Source of the DNA: an uncultured Lachnospiraceae bacterium
Lineage (GTDB): Bacteria > Bacillota > Clostridia > Lachnospirales > Lachnospiraceae
Reading direction: 5' to 3'
NCBI GenBank assembly: GCA_910578555.1
Contig: CAJTPS010000012.1
Span: forward strand, 1 to 64,000
Length of the DNA: 64,000 bases
Part shown: positions 8,047 through 16,929 of the stretch, piece after piece
How positions within the stretch are numbered: the stretch's first letter is position 1
How the letters are laid out: every line of letters begins with the position of its first letter
Notes under the pieces: generated by a model
What the model was told of the DNA's origin: nothing
The model's input: only the letters and a program-made list of their open reading frames with translations
The model's database searches: none
Position numbers and translations under genes: made by a program

Positions 8047-8398
8047 GGATACATTATATAGTTATGGTGGTAACTAAAAATAAGAGGAAACACGACTAAT
8101 TGGCAACTTAATCGTTTGAGTCATAATAACATATTTTTACTAAAAAATACAACTTTATTTTAGATAAAAAATAAAAATTTACATATATGACAAAAAAACA
8201 GTGTAAAATTAGGAGAAAATAGACAAAAAAATAAAAGATTTTTATCTTTACAAACAACTTAAACGATTGAACAATTTTTTGGATAGCCGGACTTGAAAGA
8301 TATGGATATAGGACAACGGGTAAGGCGCATAGATTGTAAGAAAGGCAGGCGTTGATGTCCGGGCAGAACGACAGAGGCAGCGGAAGGGAAGCGAGTAC
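8047..8398 (+). promoter_or_regulatory. AT-rich pst leader with possible PhoP-type boxes
   Basis: This 350-base stretch has no gene. It is very AT-rich up to about 8280 and then normal. At 8247-8273 three near-matches to the Gram-positive PhoP box (TTWACA-like) recur with about 11-bp spacing: TTTACA, CTTAAA and TGAACA. An 8-bp inverted repeat (AATCGTTT at 8110, AAACGATT at 8262) brackets the AT-rich part. Phosphate control of pst operons by PhoP/PhoB is established; these particular boxes are an inference. Confidence 0.35.
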
Positions 8399-9469
8399 AT
8401 GAAAGGGAACGCGGGACTCGGCAGAGTTGTTTTGTGCGGTTTTGTTTTGGGGCTGCTTGTTCACTGCATAGGCAGCAACGGGGATATTTTGCCAATACAA
8501 AAAAGAGGCGCGGTGAAAACGGAAGACACACGCGCAGGCGGTAAGGTCGTTATGGCGGGGTCTACCGCGATGGAGAAGCTTGCCGATATTCTGGCCGAAA
8601 GCTTTATGGAGGACTACCCGAATGTCACGGTTACCGTAGAGTTTACAGGGTCGTCGGCGGGAATCGAATCCGTATTACAGGGGCGTGCAGATATCGGTAA
8701 CGCATCGAGGGGGCTTCGGGAGGAAGAGATAGCAGCAGGTGCGGTGGAGAATGTTGTGGCGATAGACGGGATCGCGGTGATCACACATTTTTCTAATCGT
8801 GTATCGCATCTGACGTTGCCGCAGCTTACGGAGATCTATGCCGGCAGGATCAGGAACTGGCGGGAACTGGGCGGTGCGGATGAACCGATCGTGGTGGTGG
8901 GACGGGAAGCGGGAAGCGGCACAAGAAGTACGTTTGAAGAACTGCTCGGTATGGCAGATCAGTGTGCGTATGCCAACGAGATAGATTCTTCCGGCGCGGT
9001 GATGGCGCGGGTTGCGGCGACGCCGGGAGCAATCGGTTATGTTTCGGCGGACATACCGGACGCAACAGTGCAAGTCATGGCATTGGACGACAGGCTGCCG
9101 ACACCGTCGCAGGTACAGGATGGCAGCTATCCTTTGCGCCGCCCTTTTGTGATGGTAACCGACGGATCGGTTATACAGCAGAGCGCTTCAGTGCGGGAGT
9201 TCTTTGCATATATATGGTCAGATGAGGGAAAGAGACTGATCGAATCGGCGGGCCTGGCTGCCGCATTCCCTGACGTGACTTGGAAGCCGGAGCATACACG
9301 GTGGAAACGGAGTGTTTATGAGGCATACATCATATTACACAGGAGAGGGAGGCTGCAAGGCCGGATGGCGCAGAGACATGGTGGAATCCGTAGCGCAGGC
9401 AGTTTTTACGATCTGTGCATTCTGCTCGATCGCTGCGGTTTTTATGATAACGCTGTATATGATGGCTAA
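8399..9469 (+). CDS. pstS: Phosphate ABC transporter substrate-binding protein PstS
   Basis: 356 residues. A hydrophobic N-terminus (VVLCGFVLGLLVHC) could be a signal with a poor lipobox. The mature part is PstS: GSTAMEKLADILAESF, EFTGSSAGIESVLQGRADIGNASR, then EAGSGTRSTFEELL, the phosphate-binding loop. It captures phosphate outside the membrane for PstCAB. Normal PstS proteins end soon after a segment like EGKRLIESAGLAAAF; here about 75 extra residues follow, rich in Arg, and overlap pstC by 152 bases in another frame. The extension looks unlike a PstS domain, so a frameshift near 9270 that removed the native stop is possible. Confidence 0.88.
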   Translation: MKGNAGLGRVVLCGFVLGLLVHCIGSNGDILPIQKRGAVKTEDTRAGGKVVMAGSTAMEKLADILAESFMEDYPNVTVTVEFTGSSAGIESVLQGRADIGNASRGLREEEIAAGAVENVVAIDGIAVITHFSNRVSHLTLPQLTEIYAGRIRNWRELGGADEPIVVVGREAGSGTRSTFEELLGMADQCAYANEIDSSGAVMARVAATPGAIGYVSADIPDATVQVMALDDRLPTPSQVQDGSYPLRRPFVMVTDGSVIQQSASVREFFAYIWSDEGKRLIESAGLAAAFPDVTWKPEHTRWKRSVYEAYIILHRRGRLQGRMAQRHGGIRSAGSFYDLCILLDRCGFYDNAVYDG

Positions 9470-10265
9470 CGGTCTGCCGGCTTTTTTTAAGCTGGGGATC
9501 AAAGAGATTTTGTTCTGTACGGAGTGGAAACCGACAGCGGCTTCCCCTTCCTTCGGGATTCTCTACATCATATTGACCTCGGCTGCAGGCACTGCGGCGG
9601 CCGTTGTGATTTCGGTGCCGGTTGCCGTGCTGACAGCAGTTTTTCTGGCGGAGATTGCACCGGAATGTCTGGCGCGGATCGTGAGAGCGGCGGTGGAACT
9701 GCTGGCAGGCATACCTTCGGTGATCTACGGACTGCTGGGGCTTATGATTTTAAATCCGCTTATGTACAGGGCAGAGCAGAAGATATTCCGGGGATCGGAA
9801 CAGCACCAGTTTTCAGGCGGCGCTAATCTTCTGACTGCGGTGCTGGTGCTGGCGGTCATGATACTGCCGACGGTGATTCATATCAGTGAAACGGCGATAC
9901 GGTCAGTACCGGCACAGCTGAAAGCGTCGTCGCTTGCGCTGGGAGCGTCACGGGTACAGACGATATTCAAGGTGGTATTGCCGGCGGCGCGGCCGGGAAT
10001 CGTTACGGCGGTCGTGCTGGGGGTAGGCAGGGCACTCGGGGAGGCTATGGCTGTCGGTCTGGTGTCGGGTGGTCGTGTGAATATTCCGCTGCCTTTTAGT
10101 TCCGTCAGGTTTCTTACCACGGCGATCGTCAGTGAGATGGGATATGCCGGCGGATTGCACAGGCAGGTATTGTTCACGATCGGGCTTGTTCTGTTTGGAT
10201 TTATTATGGCGGTGAACGCGGTCATAGGAGGCATGTTTGCACAAAATGACGGGCAGGAGGAATGA
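9318..10265 (+). CDS. pstC: Phosphate ABC transporter permease PstC
   Basis: 315 residues if started at ATG 9318 (GGAG six bases upstream); a GTG at 9312 and ATG 9378 are alternatives. Six predicted membrane segments are present with the permease EAA-type loop (SSLALGASRVQTIFKVVLPAARPGI) that contacts the ATPase, and the family signature GVGRALGEAMAVGLVSGG. It forms the channel with PstA. It lies in the pstSCAB operon, overlapping pstS by more than 150 bases and separated from pstA by 3 bases. Confidence 0.93.
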   Translation: MRHTSYYTGEGGCKAGWRRDMVESVAQAVFTICAFCSIAAVFMITLYMMANGLPAFFKLGIKEILFCTEWKPTAASPSFGILYIILTSAAGTAAAVVISVPVAVLTAVFLAEIAPECLARIVRAAVELLAGIPSVIYGLLGLMILNPLMYRAEQKIFRGSEQHQFSGGANLLTAVLVLAVMILPTVIHISETAIRSVPAQLKASSLALGASRVQTIFKVVLPAARPGIVTAVVLGVGRALGEAMAVGLVSGGRVNIPLPFSSVRFLTTAIVSEMGYAGGLHRQVLFTIGLVLFGFIMAVNAVIGGMFAQNDGQEE

Positions 10266-10268
10266 ACT

Positions 10269-11222
10269 GTGCGAAGGAGAAAACAGAAGGACTTATTGCT
10301 GCTGGCGCTGATTGATCTGGCGGCTTTTCTTTCCGTGTTCCTGCTGGCGGGTATTGTGATCAGTGTATTTGCCAGAGGATTTCCGGCTGTCAGCGGGACT
10401 TTCCTGACGGCAGTGACAAGTATTCTGCACGGAACCGTGGGCATTGCGGGCAATATTGTCAATACGATATATATCATAGTGCTTACGCTCTTCATTGCGG
10501 TGCCTGTCGGTGTGGGAGCGGCAGTCTGGCTGAACGAATATGCCGGACATGGAAGGATCGTGCGAATGATCGAGTTTACGACGGAGACGCTGGCAGGGAT
10601 ACCTTCCATTGTATTCGGATTATTCGGCATGATGTTTTTCGGAACGACATTAGGGCTTGGCTATTCGATTCTGACGGGAGCGTTGACGCTCACGATCATG
10701 GTGCTGCCGCTGATTACGAGGAATGCGCAGGAGGCGCTGCGGGCAGTGCCGGCCGGATACCGGGAGGGCGCGATCGGTCTGGGCGCGGGCAGATGGTATA
10801 TGATCCGCACGATACTGCTTCCGGCAGCGAGACCGGGGATTCTGACAGGGGTGATTCTGGCGGCCGGACGGATCGCGGGGGAGTCGGCTGCGCTGCTGTT
10901 TACGGCCGGCAGCGGATATTTGCTGCCGGAGGGCGGTATGGGACTGCTTCGCAAGATCACGGAGTCGGGAGGCACGCTTGCCGTGGAGTTATACCTGAGT
11001 ATGTCCAAGGCACAGTATGATGTGGCGTTCGGTATTGCGGCGGTATTGCTTTGCATGATCATGCTGATCAATCTCATCGTGGATACACTGGTGAGCCGTA
11101 TGGAGGGGAGACCGGAGCCGGAAGATCTGCAAATGCATGAATGGAAGTCAGCGGACCGGCGCTGCAATACAAGGGGGAGGGAATACCGATGGCTGCCGTT
11201 AAGATCAGAACGGATCAACTGA
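10269..11222 (+). CDS. pstA: Phosphate ABC transporter permease PstA
   Basis: 317 residues from GTG 10269, positioned eight bases after AGGAGG. It has six membrane segments, ETLAGIPSIVFGLFGM, and the cytoplasmic coupling loop GAIGLGAGRWYMIRTILLPAARPG, then GRIAGESAALLFTAG. It pairs with PstC in the phosphate channel. The C-terminal 35 residues are polar and Arg-rich, and the gene runs 34 bases into pstB, so the end of PstA is encoded over the start of PstB. Confidence 0.93.
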   Translation: MRRRKQKDLLLLALIDLAAFLSVFLLAGIVISVFARGFPAVSGTFLTAVTSILHGTVGIAGNIVNTIYIIVLTLFIAVPVGVGAAVWLNEYAGHGRIVRMIEFTTETLAGIPSIVFGLFGMMFFGTTLGLGYSILTGALTLTIMVLPLITRNAQEALRAVPAGYREGAIGLGAGRWYMIRTILLPAARPGILTGVILAAGRIAGESAALLFTAGSGYLLPEGGMGLLRKITESGGTLAVELYLSMSKAQYDVAFGIAAVLLCMIMLINLIVDTLVSRMEGRPEPEDLQMHEWKSADRRCNTRGREYRWLPLRSERIN

Positions 11223-11944
11223 ACTTATATTACGGAAGCCGGCAGGCGCTTCGAAATATTTCCATAGGACTGCGCTCCGGTGCGGTAACCGCACTGATCG
11301 GACCTTCCGGCTGCGGGAAATCTACTTTCTTAAAGACGCTGAACAGAATGCATGATCTGATCGACAATGTCAGGATTGAGGGAAGCGTATATCTGGATGA
11401 TATGGACATTTACGGTGCGGGCGTAGATGTGGAAGGACTGCGAAGGAGAGTGGGCATGGTGTTTCAGCAGCCGAATCTTTTCCCGATGAGCGTCTATGAC
11501 AATGTCGCTTACGGGCCGCGGGTTCACGGTGTGAAAGATAAGGACCGGCTTGACAGGATCGTGGAGCGCAGTCTGCGGGAAGCCGCCGTGTGGGAGGAAC
11601 TGAGAGAGCGGCTGCAGCGTCCGGCTTCCGGATTGTCAGGCGGGCAGCAGCAGAGAGTGTGCATTGCCCGTGCGCTTGCGGTGGAACCGGAAGTGCTGCT
11701 TATGGATGAGCCGACTTCGGCGCTGGACCCTGTCTCGACCATTCGGGTGGAACAGCTGATACGGGATTTAAAGAAACAGTATACGGTGGCGGTAGTAACG
11801 CATAATATGCAGCAGGCGGCGCGGGTATCGGATGATACGATCTTTTTCCTCGGCGGAGAGGTGGTAGAGTGCGCGCCGACTTACAGGATGTTTTCAAGGC
11901 CGCTTGACAGGCGGACACGGGATTACATTGACGGGAGATTCTGA
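11189..11944 (+). CDS. pstB: Phosphate ABC transporter ATPase PstB
   Basis: 251 residues from ATG 11189, behind GGGGGAGGGAATACCG; an upstream in-frame ATG at 11141 lies within pstA and has no ribosome site. Walker A GPSGCGKST, Q-loop MVFQQPNLFPMS, signature LSGGQQQR, Walker B VLLMDEPTSALDP and the switch His in VVTHNMQQA are all present. It powers phosphate import. No phoU follows within the window, although many pst operons end with it. Confidence 0.95.
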   Translation: MAAVKIRTDQLNLYYGSRQALRNISIGLRSGAVTALIGPSGCGKSTFLKTLNRMHDLIDNVRIEGSVYLDDMDIYGAGVDVEGLRRRVGMVFQQPNLFPMSVYDNVAYGPRVHGVKDKDRLDRIVERSLREAAVWEELRERLQRPASGLSGGQQQRVCIARALAVEPEVLLMDEPTSALDPVSTIRVEQLIRDLKKQYTVAVVTHNMQQAARVSDDTIFFLGGEVVECAPTYRMFSRPLDRRTRDYIDGRF

Positions 11945-12039
11945 GGCAACTTTCTTCTTGCAATAAGCATGATAATATATTAAAGTATAGTACAGTAGTT
12001 CGACAATAATTTTGTATGAGGTGAGAGGAGAAGTTGTCT

Positions 12040-12993
12040 ATGTGGACAAGAGCGGAATTGAAAGATAACGCAAAGAAATTTTTCAAGTTCAACTATTGGA
12101 AGATGGTGCTGGTGGCACTCGTCCTGACGATGGTAAGCGGAGGCGGTTCATCTGCCGGCAGCAGATCTGCGCGCAGTGCGGTAAATGAATCCAGCTACGG
12201 CGGTTATATGTCGCCTGCGGAGGCAGCCGGCTTTATGGTTGGTTTCCTTACGATTATGCTGGTTGTTATGGTGGTCGGTATTGCAGTATCGTTTTTCCTG
12301 CTGAATCCGCTTGTGGTCGGCGCACAGCGTTTCTTTGTGGTCAGCCATTATCAGAAGGCGGAACTTGGCGAACTGGGATACGGTTTTTCCAATTCTTACA
12401 TGAATGTTGTTAAAACCATGTTCCTGAAGGCATTATATGTTTTCCTGTGGTCGCTTTTATTAGTGATACCCGGTATCATCAAGGGATATGAGTACCGGAT
12501 GATTCCTTATATTCTGGCGGAGAATCCGGGCATCGATTCCAGTGATGCTTTTGCCATGAGCAAGCAGATGATGGATGGCAATAAGTGGAACGCTTTTGTG
12601 CTGGATCTGTCTTTCTTGGGCTGGATCATCTTAAGTATGTTTACCTGCGGCATTCTTGCAATTTTCTATGTTAATCCGTATGTTTATATGACCAATGCGG
12701 AACTTTATGTGGCGTTGAAGGAGATCACCTTCGGCGGCGGAAGGGCAGGATATCAGAGCGGCGCGGGGTATCAGCAGAATTATCAGAGTTATCAGCCGAA
12801 TCAGGGATATCAGAACGGTCAGAATTATCAGCAGAGTCAGAACTGGCAGAGTGATCAGAACTATCAGCAGAGTCAGAACTGGCAGAGCGATCAGAACTAT
12901 CAGCAGAGTCAGAACTGGCAGAGCGACCAGAGCTATCAGCAGAACCAGAACTGGCAGAATGATCAGAACGATCAGCATAATCAGGGGTGGTAA
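12040..12993 (+). CDS. DUF975-family membrane protein with Gln/Asn-rich tandem-repeat tail
   Basis: 317 residues from ATG 12040 (GAGAGGAG upstream; TTG 12034 is possible). The start WTRAELKDNAKKFFKFNYWK and four to five membrane segments across residues 20-215 match the DUF975 family of unknown function. From about residue 235 the protein turns into a soluble tail made of a 12-residue unit (NYQQSQNWQSDQ) repeated about three times exactly and several times loosely, encoded by near-identical 36-bp DNA units at about 12823-12960. The tail is predicted to be disordered and cytoplasmic or cell-surface, depending on topology. Function is unknown; membrane stress or secretion roles are guesses. Confidence 0.8.
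   Translation: MWTRAELKDNAKKFFKFNYWKMVLVALVLTMVSGGGSSAGSRSARSAVNESSYGGYMSPAEAAGFMVGFLTIMLVVMVVGIAVSFFLLNPLVVGAQRFFVVSHYQKAELGELGYGFSNSYMNVVKTMFLKALYVFLWSLLLVIPGIIKGYEYRMIPYILAENPGIDSSDAFAMSKQMMDGNKWNAFVLDLSFLGWIILSMFTCGILAIFYVNPYVYMTNAELYVALKEITFGGGRAGYQSGAGYQQNYQSYQPNQGYQNGQNYQQSQNWQSDQNYQQSQNWQSDQNYQQSQNWQSDQSYQQNQNWQNDQNDQHNQGW
12823..12960 (+). repeat. 36-bp coding tandem repeats
   Basis: Near-identical 36-base units encoding NYQQSQNWQSDQ recur three to four times, differing by single synonymous changes such as AGTGAT/AGCGAT. Such arrays change length by slippage or recombination, so copy number may vary between strains. Confidence 0.8.
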
Positions 12994-13078
12994 TTTCCGG
13001 CTGCGGCATTGTGATGCCGCGTCCTGTTCGTTTCGGAATGTCCGGATTATGATAAAATATAATAACTGATGTAATTTA

Positions 13079-13109
13079 AGGCTTTGTCATCGATTGACAG
13101 AGCCTTTTT
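13079..13109 (+). terminator. Rho-independent terminator after DUF975-family gene
   Basis: AGGCTTTGTCA and TGACAGAGCCT form an 11-bp stem with one mismatch around a short loop, followed by a T run. Confidence 0.85.
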
Positions 13110-13112
13110 CCT

Positions 13113-13139
13113 TAAGAAAAAAACGGTAATAGCCGATAA
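13113..13139 (+). promoter_or_regulatory. Sigma-D (flagellar, FliA-type) promoter
   Basis: TAAG, 15 bases, then GCCGATAA fits the established sigma-D/sigma-28 consensus TAAA-N15-GCCGATAW at all but one position. The same arrangement, with the same flanking CCTTAAGAAAAA, lies before the flagellin-like gene at 54302. It would drive the coiled-coil gene at 13274 with a leader of about 125 bases. Confidence 0.7.
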
Positions 13140-13273
13140 CTATATTAATAAAACGGATTTTATGTATGGCGGACAAGGATGTTTGTGTGAAAATTTATAT
13201 GCGGAAGATTTTGTACACGCAAATTTATGCTTGCGCCCGAATTCGCCGGTTGCGTAGAACGGGAGGGGCTAGT

Positions 13274-14452
13274 ATGCAGATCAGGGCAAATGCGAATGAG
13301 AATCAGATTATAAACAGCGCCAGTGCTGCGCGGGAGAGAGCGGCGCAGAGGGAAGGGAAACAGTTCGGCGGACAAAGCGGCAGGAAAAGTATCTTTGCAG
13401 GCGATATCGGGATGCGGCAGGACCGGATTACGCAGCGCAGAGAATATGCCAGAAAGAAAGCATTGAAGATCGTGGGCGATGCGTGGAACGTCGATAAGAA
13501 GATCGATCAGAATATATTGGATATCAGAGACAGGGCTGCGCAGTTGATGGATGAAAAGAAAGAAAATCTGGACGTCATTGAAACTGCCGAAATGCAGAAG
13601 GAAGCACTCAGAGAGCAGTACGGCGTGGCGGCGGACTCGCAGGAGCAGAAGGATCTGGAACTGCTGCAGAAAGCAGACAGAGCTAGTAACCCGCGGTTTG
13701 ACATACATTTAACGGCGGAAGAGGAAGCGCAGGTCAAAGTGTTAAAGGAGCGGAGACTGAGCGCGGAGGATAAGGAACTGCTGCGGAAGAAGGCACTGTC
13801 GGAGGACCCCGTAACCGGAGTGCAGCTTACGGAGGAGGAGCAGGAGAAGGCTGCACAGCTGGAGAATAAGAAAGACAGACTCACAGAATATCAGGAACGT
13901 TGTCTGGACATCGATGCTTTTCAGCATACTTATGAGAAGAGAAATCTGGAGATTGATCGGGAACTTGCGGGGTGTTATGGATCGATCCGTGCAACCAAGC
14001 AGGAACGTCTGAAGTATCATGAGATGGTGAACGCGCAGAATAAGGCGGATAAAGTGATGGATGCGGCGGGCAAGGAGATCCTCGGCATGCTGGTCGAGGA
14101 GGCGAAGGACCACGTGGACGAGGAACTCGAAGAGCCTCGTGAAGAAGTGAAAGAGGAAGCGGAAGAGAAAGCCGAAGAGGAAGAGAGGATCGAGGAACGG
14201 GAAGAGAAGCAGGAGGAACTGGAGGCGCAGGTTGATGCGGCGCATGACCGCAGCGAAGAGCAGGAAGCGGTGCGCAGGGAAGTGCAGGAGCGTTCCAGAG
14301 AAGAGGCGGATCTGCTGGAGACGATGATGGAAGCAGGCATGGGGAATGTAGGTAATGTCTCAGAGGTACAGTCCGAGATCAAGAATATGATTCATAAGAT
14401 GAAACTGTTAGAGGAGGATCTCAAAGGCAGTACCGTGGATGAGGATCTGTAA
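13274..14452 (+). CDS. Long charged coiled-coil protein, probable sigma-D regulon member
   Basis: 392 residues from ATG 13274, directly behind GGGAGGGG; the frame stays open upstream to 13166 but without a ribosome site. There is no signal peptide or membrane segment. Residues about 50-390 are almost entirely heptad-rich, with a strongly acidic stretch at about 275-345 (EELEEPREEVKEEAEEK) and a short C-terminal helix pair. No enzyme motif is visible and I do not recognise the family. The flagellar-type promoter upstream and the adjacent LytTR/GHKL pair suggest a cytoplasmic or structural role linked to motility or surface remodelling; that is an inference. Confidence 0.75.
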   Translation: MQIRANANENQIINSASAARERAAQREGKQFGGQSGRKSIFAGDIGMRQDRITQRREYARKKALKIVGDAWNVDKKIDQNILDIRDRAAQLMDEKKENLDVIETAEMQKEALREQYGVAADSQEQKDLELLQKADRASNPRFDIHLTAEEEAQVKVLKERRLSAEDKELLRKKALSEDPVTGVQLTEEEQEKAAQLENKKDRLTEYQERCLDIDAFQHTYEKRNLEIDRELAGCYGSIRATKQERLKYHEMVNAQNKADKVMDAAGKEILGMLVEEAKDHVDEELEEPREEVKEEAEEKAEEEERIEEREEKQEELEAQVDAAHDRSEEQEAVRREVQERSREEADLLETMMEAGMGNVGNVSEVQSEIKNMIHKMKLLEEDLKGSTVDEDL

Positions 14453-14524
14453 ATTATGTCAGTCTCTGTTTGTGACAAAAATATAGTGTTTCATGACATA
14501 TCAAAGAATAAAATTTATATCTGT

Positions 14525-14532
14525 GCCGATAT
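14525..14532 (+). promoter_or_regulatory. Isolated sigma-D-type -10 element (GCCGATAT)
   Basis: An exact GCCGATAT lies 115 bases before the response-regulator gene. No TAAA is found at the expected 15-base spacing, so the promoter is uncertain, but it recurs near two other sigma-D-like sites in the window. Confidence 0.3.
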
Positions 14533-14646
14533 ACTATCAGAATGGTGAATTTTATTTTTACGCGCCCGGACATGTAAAATGTATGAGAAAAGCGCGCATA
14601 TTGCCGCGGAGAGGAAAACAGCGGCGGACTGAGGATATGAGGGGAC

Positions 14647-15342
14647 ATGAGAATAGCGATTTGCGATGACGATGTGAGAGGGAGAGAAAGGATTCGCACC
14701 CTGCTTGAGAGGGAGTTTTCTCAGGCACAGACAAGAGAATTTGATTCAGGGATGAAGCTATTAGAAAGTGTAGAGGAAGGATGGCAGCCGGATATCGTGC
14801 TTCTGGACATTGCGATGGAGGGAATGGATGGCATGGAGACGGCGAGACGGTTGAAAGAACGCTCGGATGCCATCCTGATTTTTGTGACAGGGGTGAAGGA
14901 ACAGGTCTTTCAGGCATTTGATGTAGGTGCATTTCACTATCTGATGAAACCTGTGGATCAGGATAAAATGACAGATGTTCTGAAACGCGCCGCGCAGGAA
15001 ATTGAGAAGAGACAGACTGCGCCCCGTTATTTGTTGATCAAAGCGGAGGGATGCCACCGCAAGGTTCCGGTGGAGGACATTCTGTATGTGGAGAACAGCG
15101 GGCGGAAGGTTATCCTGCATACGAAGACAGGATGTCTGGAATACTATGAGCGGATGAATCATCTGGAGGAAGTGCTGGGCGAGGAGTTTTACCGCTGCCA
15201 CAGAGGATATCTGGTTGCGCTGTCCGCAATCAACGGGTATGATCACGACAGCATTACCGTGGGAAACGGGGAGAAGATTTATCTTGCCAAGCAGAAATAT
15301 GGTGAATTTGTGAAATTATACTGTAAGTATTTGAAGGAGTGA
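14647..15342 (+). CDS. LytTR-type response regulator (AgrA/LytR family)
   Basis: 231 residues. The receiver domain (1-118) has the acidic pocket ICDDD, the phosphoacceptor Asp in IVLLDIAMEGMDG, the switch Thr in FVTG and Lys in LMKPVD. The LytTR DNA-binding domain (about 135-230) contains KVPVEDILYVENSGRKV and RCHRGYLVALSAI. Such regulators bind direct repeats upstream of targets, commonly bacteriocin, virulence, or wall genes. Four bases separate it from the sensor kinase gene. Confidence 0.93.
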   Translation: MRIAICDDDVRGRERIRTLLEREFSQAQTREFDSGMKLLESVEEGWQPDIVLLDIAMEGMDGMETARRLKERSDAILIFVTGVKEQVFQAFDVGAFHYLMKPVDQDKMTDVLKRAAQEIEKRQTAPRYLLIKAEGCHRKVPVEDILYVENSGRKVILHTKTGCLEYYERMNHLEEVLGEEFYRCHRGYLVALSAINGYDHDSITVGNGEKIYLAKQKYGEFVKLYCKYLKE

Positions 15343-15346
15343 AATA

Positions 15347-16825
15347 ATGACGGGGAATGTGCTTGATCTGATGGAGCAGTTGGTGAGAGCGGGGCTGTTA
15401 TTGTTTTTATGTGAAGATATTATTGTGTTGAAAGAGAAGTATCGTTCCGCCGGAAGGGTACTTTTTTTCTTGCAGGCATTTTTATTGAGCTGCTGGCTTT
15501 CCCAATCTGCCTGGGTTGACAGGTTACTCTACGGGAATGCCGCCGGAGAAATAAATAACAGCAGTTATAGCGTTGTGAAACTGGCATGTATGTATATCTG
15601 CAGTTTTCTGGTGATGCATATTCTCTATGAGGGAACGAAACAGGCCAAGCTGTATCTTCTGCTCGTGTTTTATACGGTGCAGGAGATGGCGCGGTTTGCG
15701 CTGCACAGCATATGGCTGTTAGCAGTGACGGGATATTTGGATTACCTGAATGAACGATTGTTCAGGGAGTCGATCACACCGGAACAGTATATGACATTTT
15801 CGAAGCATATGCAGACTGGTAGTCTGCTTGCCTTTTCAACAGGATATCTGCTGCTTATGTATGTAACGATCAGGCTGTTTCGACGATATCAGACGGGGCT
15901 TGTGACGGAGATTGACAGGCACGGACTTCGGTTTCTCATGCTGACGCCGGTGATTGGTATGGCGTTTGATGTATCGTGGCGGGTGTCTTTCTACAGCAGA
16001 AGCGGTTCCGAGATTGAGTTCCTGTATGAAAAACATGGCAGCATGTATGTGGTAGTGCCGACAATTGCCGTGCTGTGTCTGATTGGTACGGTACTGAGCA
16101 GGAAAATCTACGGGGAGCTTATGCGTTCGGAGAAGCAGAAGAACGGACTGCTGTTCTATAAGCAGCAGCTGGCGGATATGACGGCGCATGTGAAGGAACT
16201 GGAACAGCTTTATGACGGTATCCGCGGTATGCGGCACGATCTTAATAACTATGTTGCGGATATGGAGCAGCTTCTGCAGGTCAGCGTGCAGAGCGGGCAG
16301 GTACCGGAACAGGTCGGAAGAGAAGCGGAACAATACCTGTACAGTATGCACCGGGCGGCCGATAGGCTGACGATGCAATTCAGCACGGGCAATCCGGTAA
16401 CGGATGTTATTTTAAATCGGAAAGGACAGATCTGCACACAGGAAGGGATTATACTGGACGGGGATCTGCTCTACCCTTCAGGACTTGGCATCGAGGCGTT
16501 CGATCTGGGCATTCTGTTGAATAATGCGCTGGACAACGCGATAGAAGCCTGCAGGTGTGTGCCGGCAGAGCGGAAGAGAACCGTACGGATTCGGGGATAT
16601 GTGAAAGGGCGGATGTTTTTTCTGGTAGTGGAAAATACCTGTGAGGAGCAGGCAATACGGACGAAGAACGGTGAACTGCAGACGACGAAAATGAATACTT
16701 CACTCCATGGATTCGGTATGAATAATATGCGAAACTGTGTGGAGAAATATTATGGAGCAATACAGTATGAAGTGAGGGACGGGATGTTTATTCTGACGAT
16801 TATGCTGCAGGGATTGCTTTTGTGA
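15347..16825 (+). CDS. GHKL-domain sensor histidine kinase (AgrC-like)
   Basis: 492 residues. The N-terminal 260 residues carry about six hydrophobic segments of the peptide-sensor type. A dimerisation helix follows with the phospho-His in GMRHDLNNYVADME, and a GHKL ATPase with N box LLNNALDNAIEAC and G box HGFGMNNMRNCVEKYYG. It is the partner of the response regulator four bases upstream. No agrD-like propeptide or agrB is adjacent, so the input signal is unknown. Confidence 0.93.
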   Translation: MTGNVLDLMEQLVRAGLLLFLCEDIIVLKEKYRSAGRVLFFLQAFLLSCWLSQSAWVDRLLYGNAAGEINNSSYSVVKLACMYICSFLVMHILYEGTKQAKLYLLLVFYTVQEMARFALHSIWLLAVTGYLDYLNERLFRESITPEQYMTFSKHMQTGSLLAFSTGYLLLMYVTIRLFRRYQTGLVTEIDRHGLRFLMLTPVIGMAFDVSWRVSFYSRSGSEIEFLYEKHGSMYVVVPTIAVLCLIGTVLSRKIYGELMRSEKQKNGLLFYKQQLADMTAHVKELEQLYDGIRGMRHDLNNYVADMEQLLQVSVQSGQVPEQVGREAEQYLYSMHRAADRLTMQFSTGNPVTDVILNRKGQICTQEGIILDGDLLYPSGLGIEAFDLGILLNNALDNAIEACRCVPAERKRTVRIRGYVKGRMFFLVVENTCEEQAIRTKNGELQTTKMNTSLHGFGMNNMRNCVEKYYGAIQYEVRDGMFILTIMLQGLLL

Positions 16826-16929
16826 CGAAAATCATGTGGTTTGTTACAAACGGCTTTATTCCTGGCGGGGAGGCTCGATATATATGATATGGACAGTAAA
16901 GTAAGGCTTAAGAAAGGAGCAGAACCGAT

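Noticed and set aside
12823..12960. Regular direct repeats as a CRISPR array
   Set aside because: The units are contiguous, in frame and without unique spacers; they encode a Gln/Asn-rich tail. The same holds for 26030-26340 and 62517-62800.
12631..13009. Minus-strand Leu- or Ser-rich frames
   Set aside because: They are complements of the 36-bp repeats and have no starts with ribosome sites.
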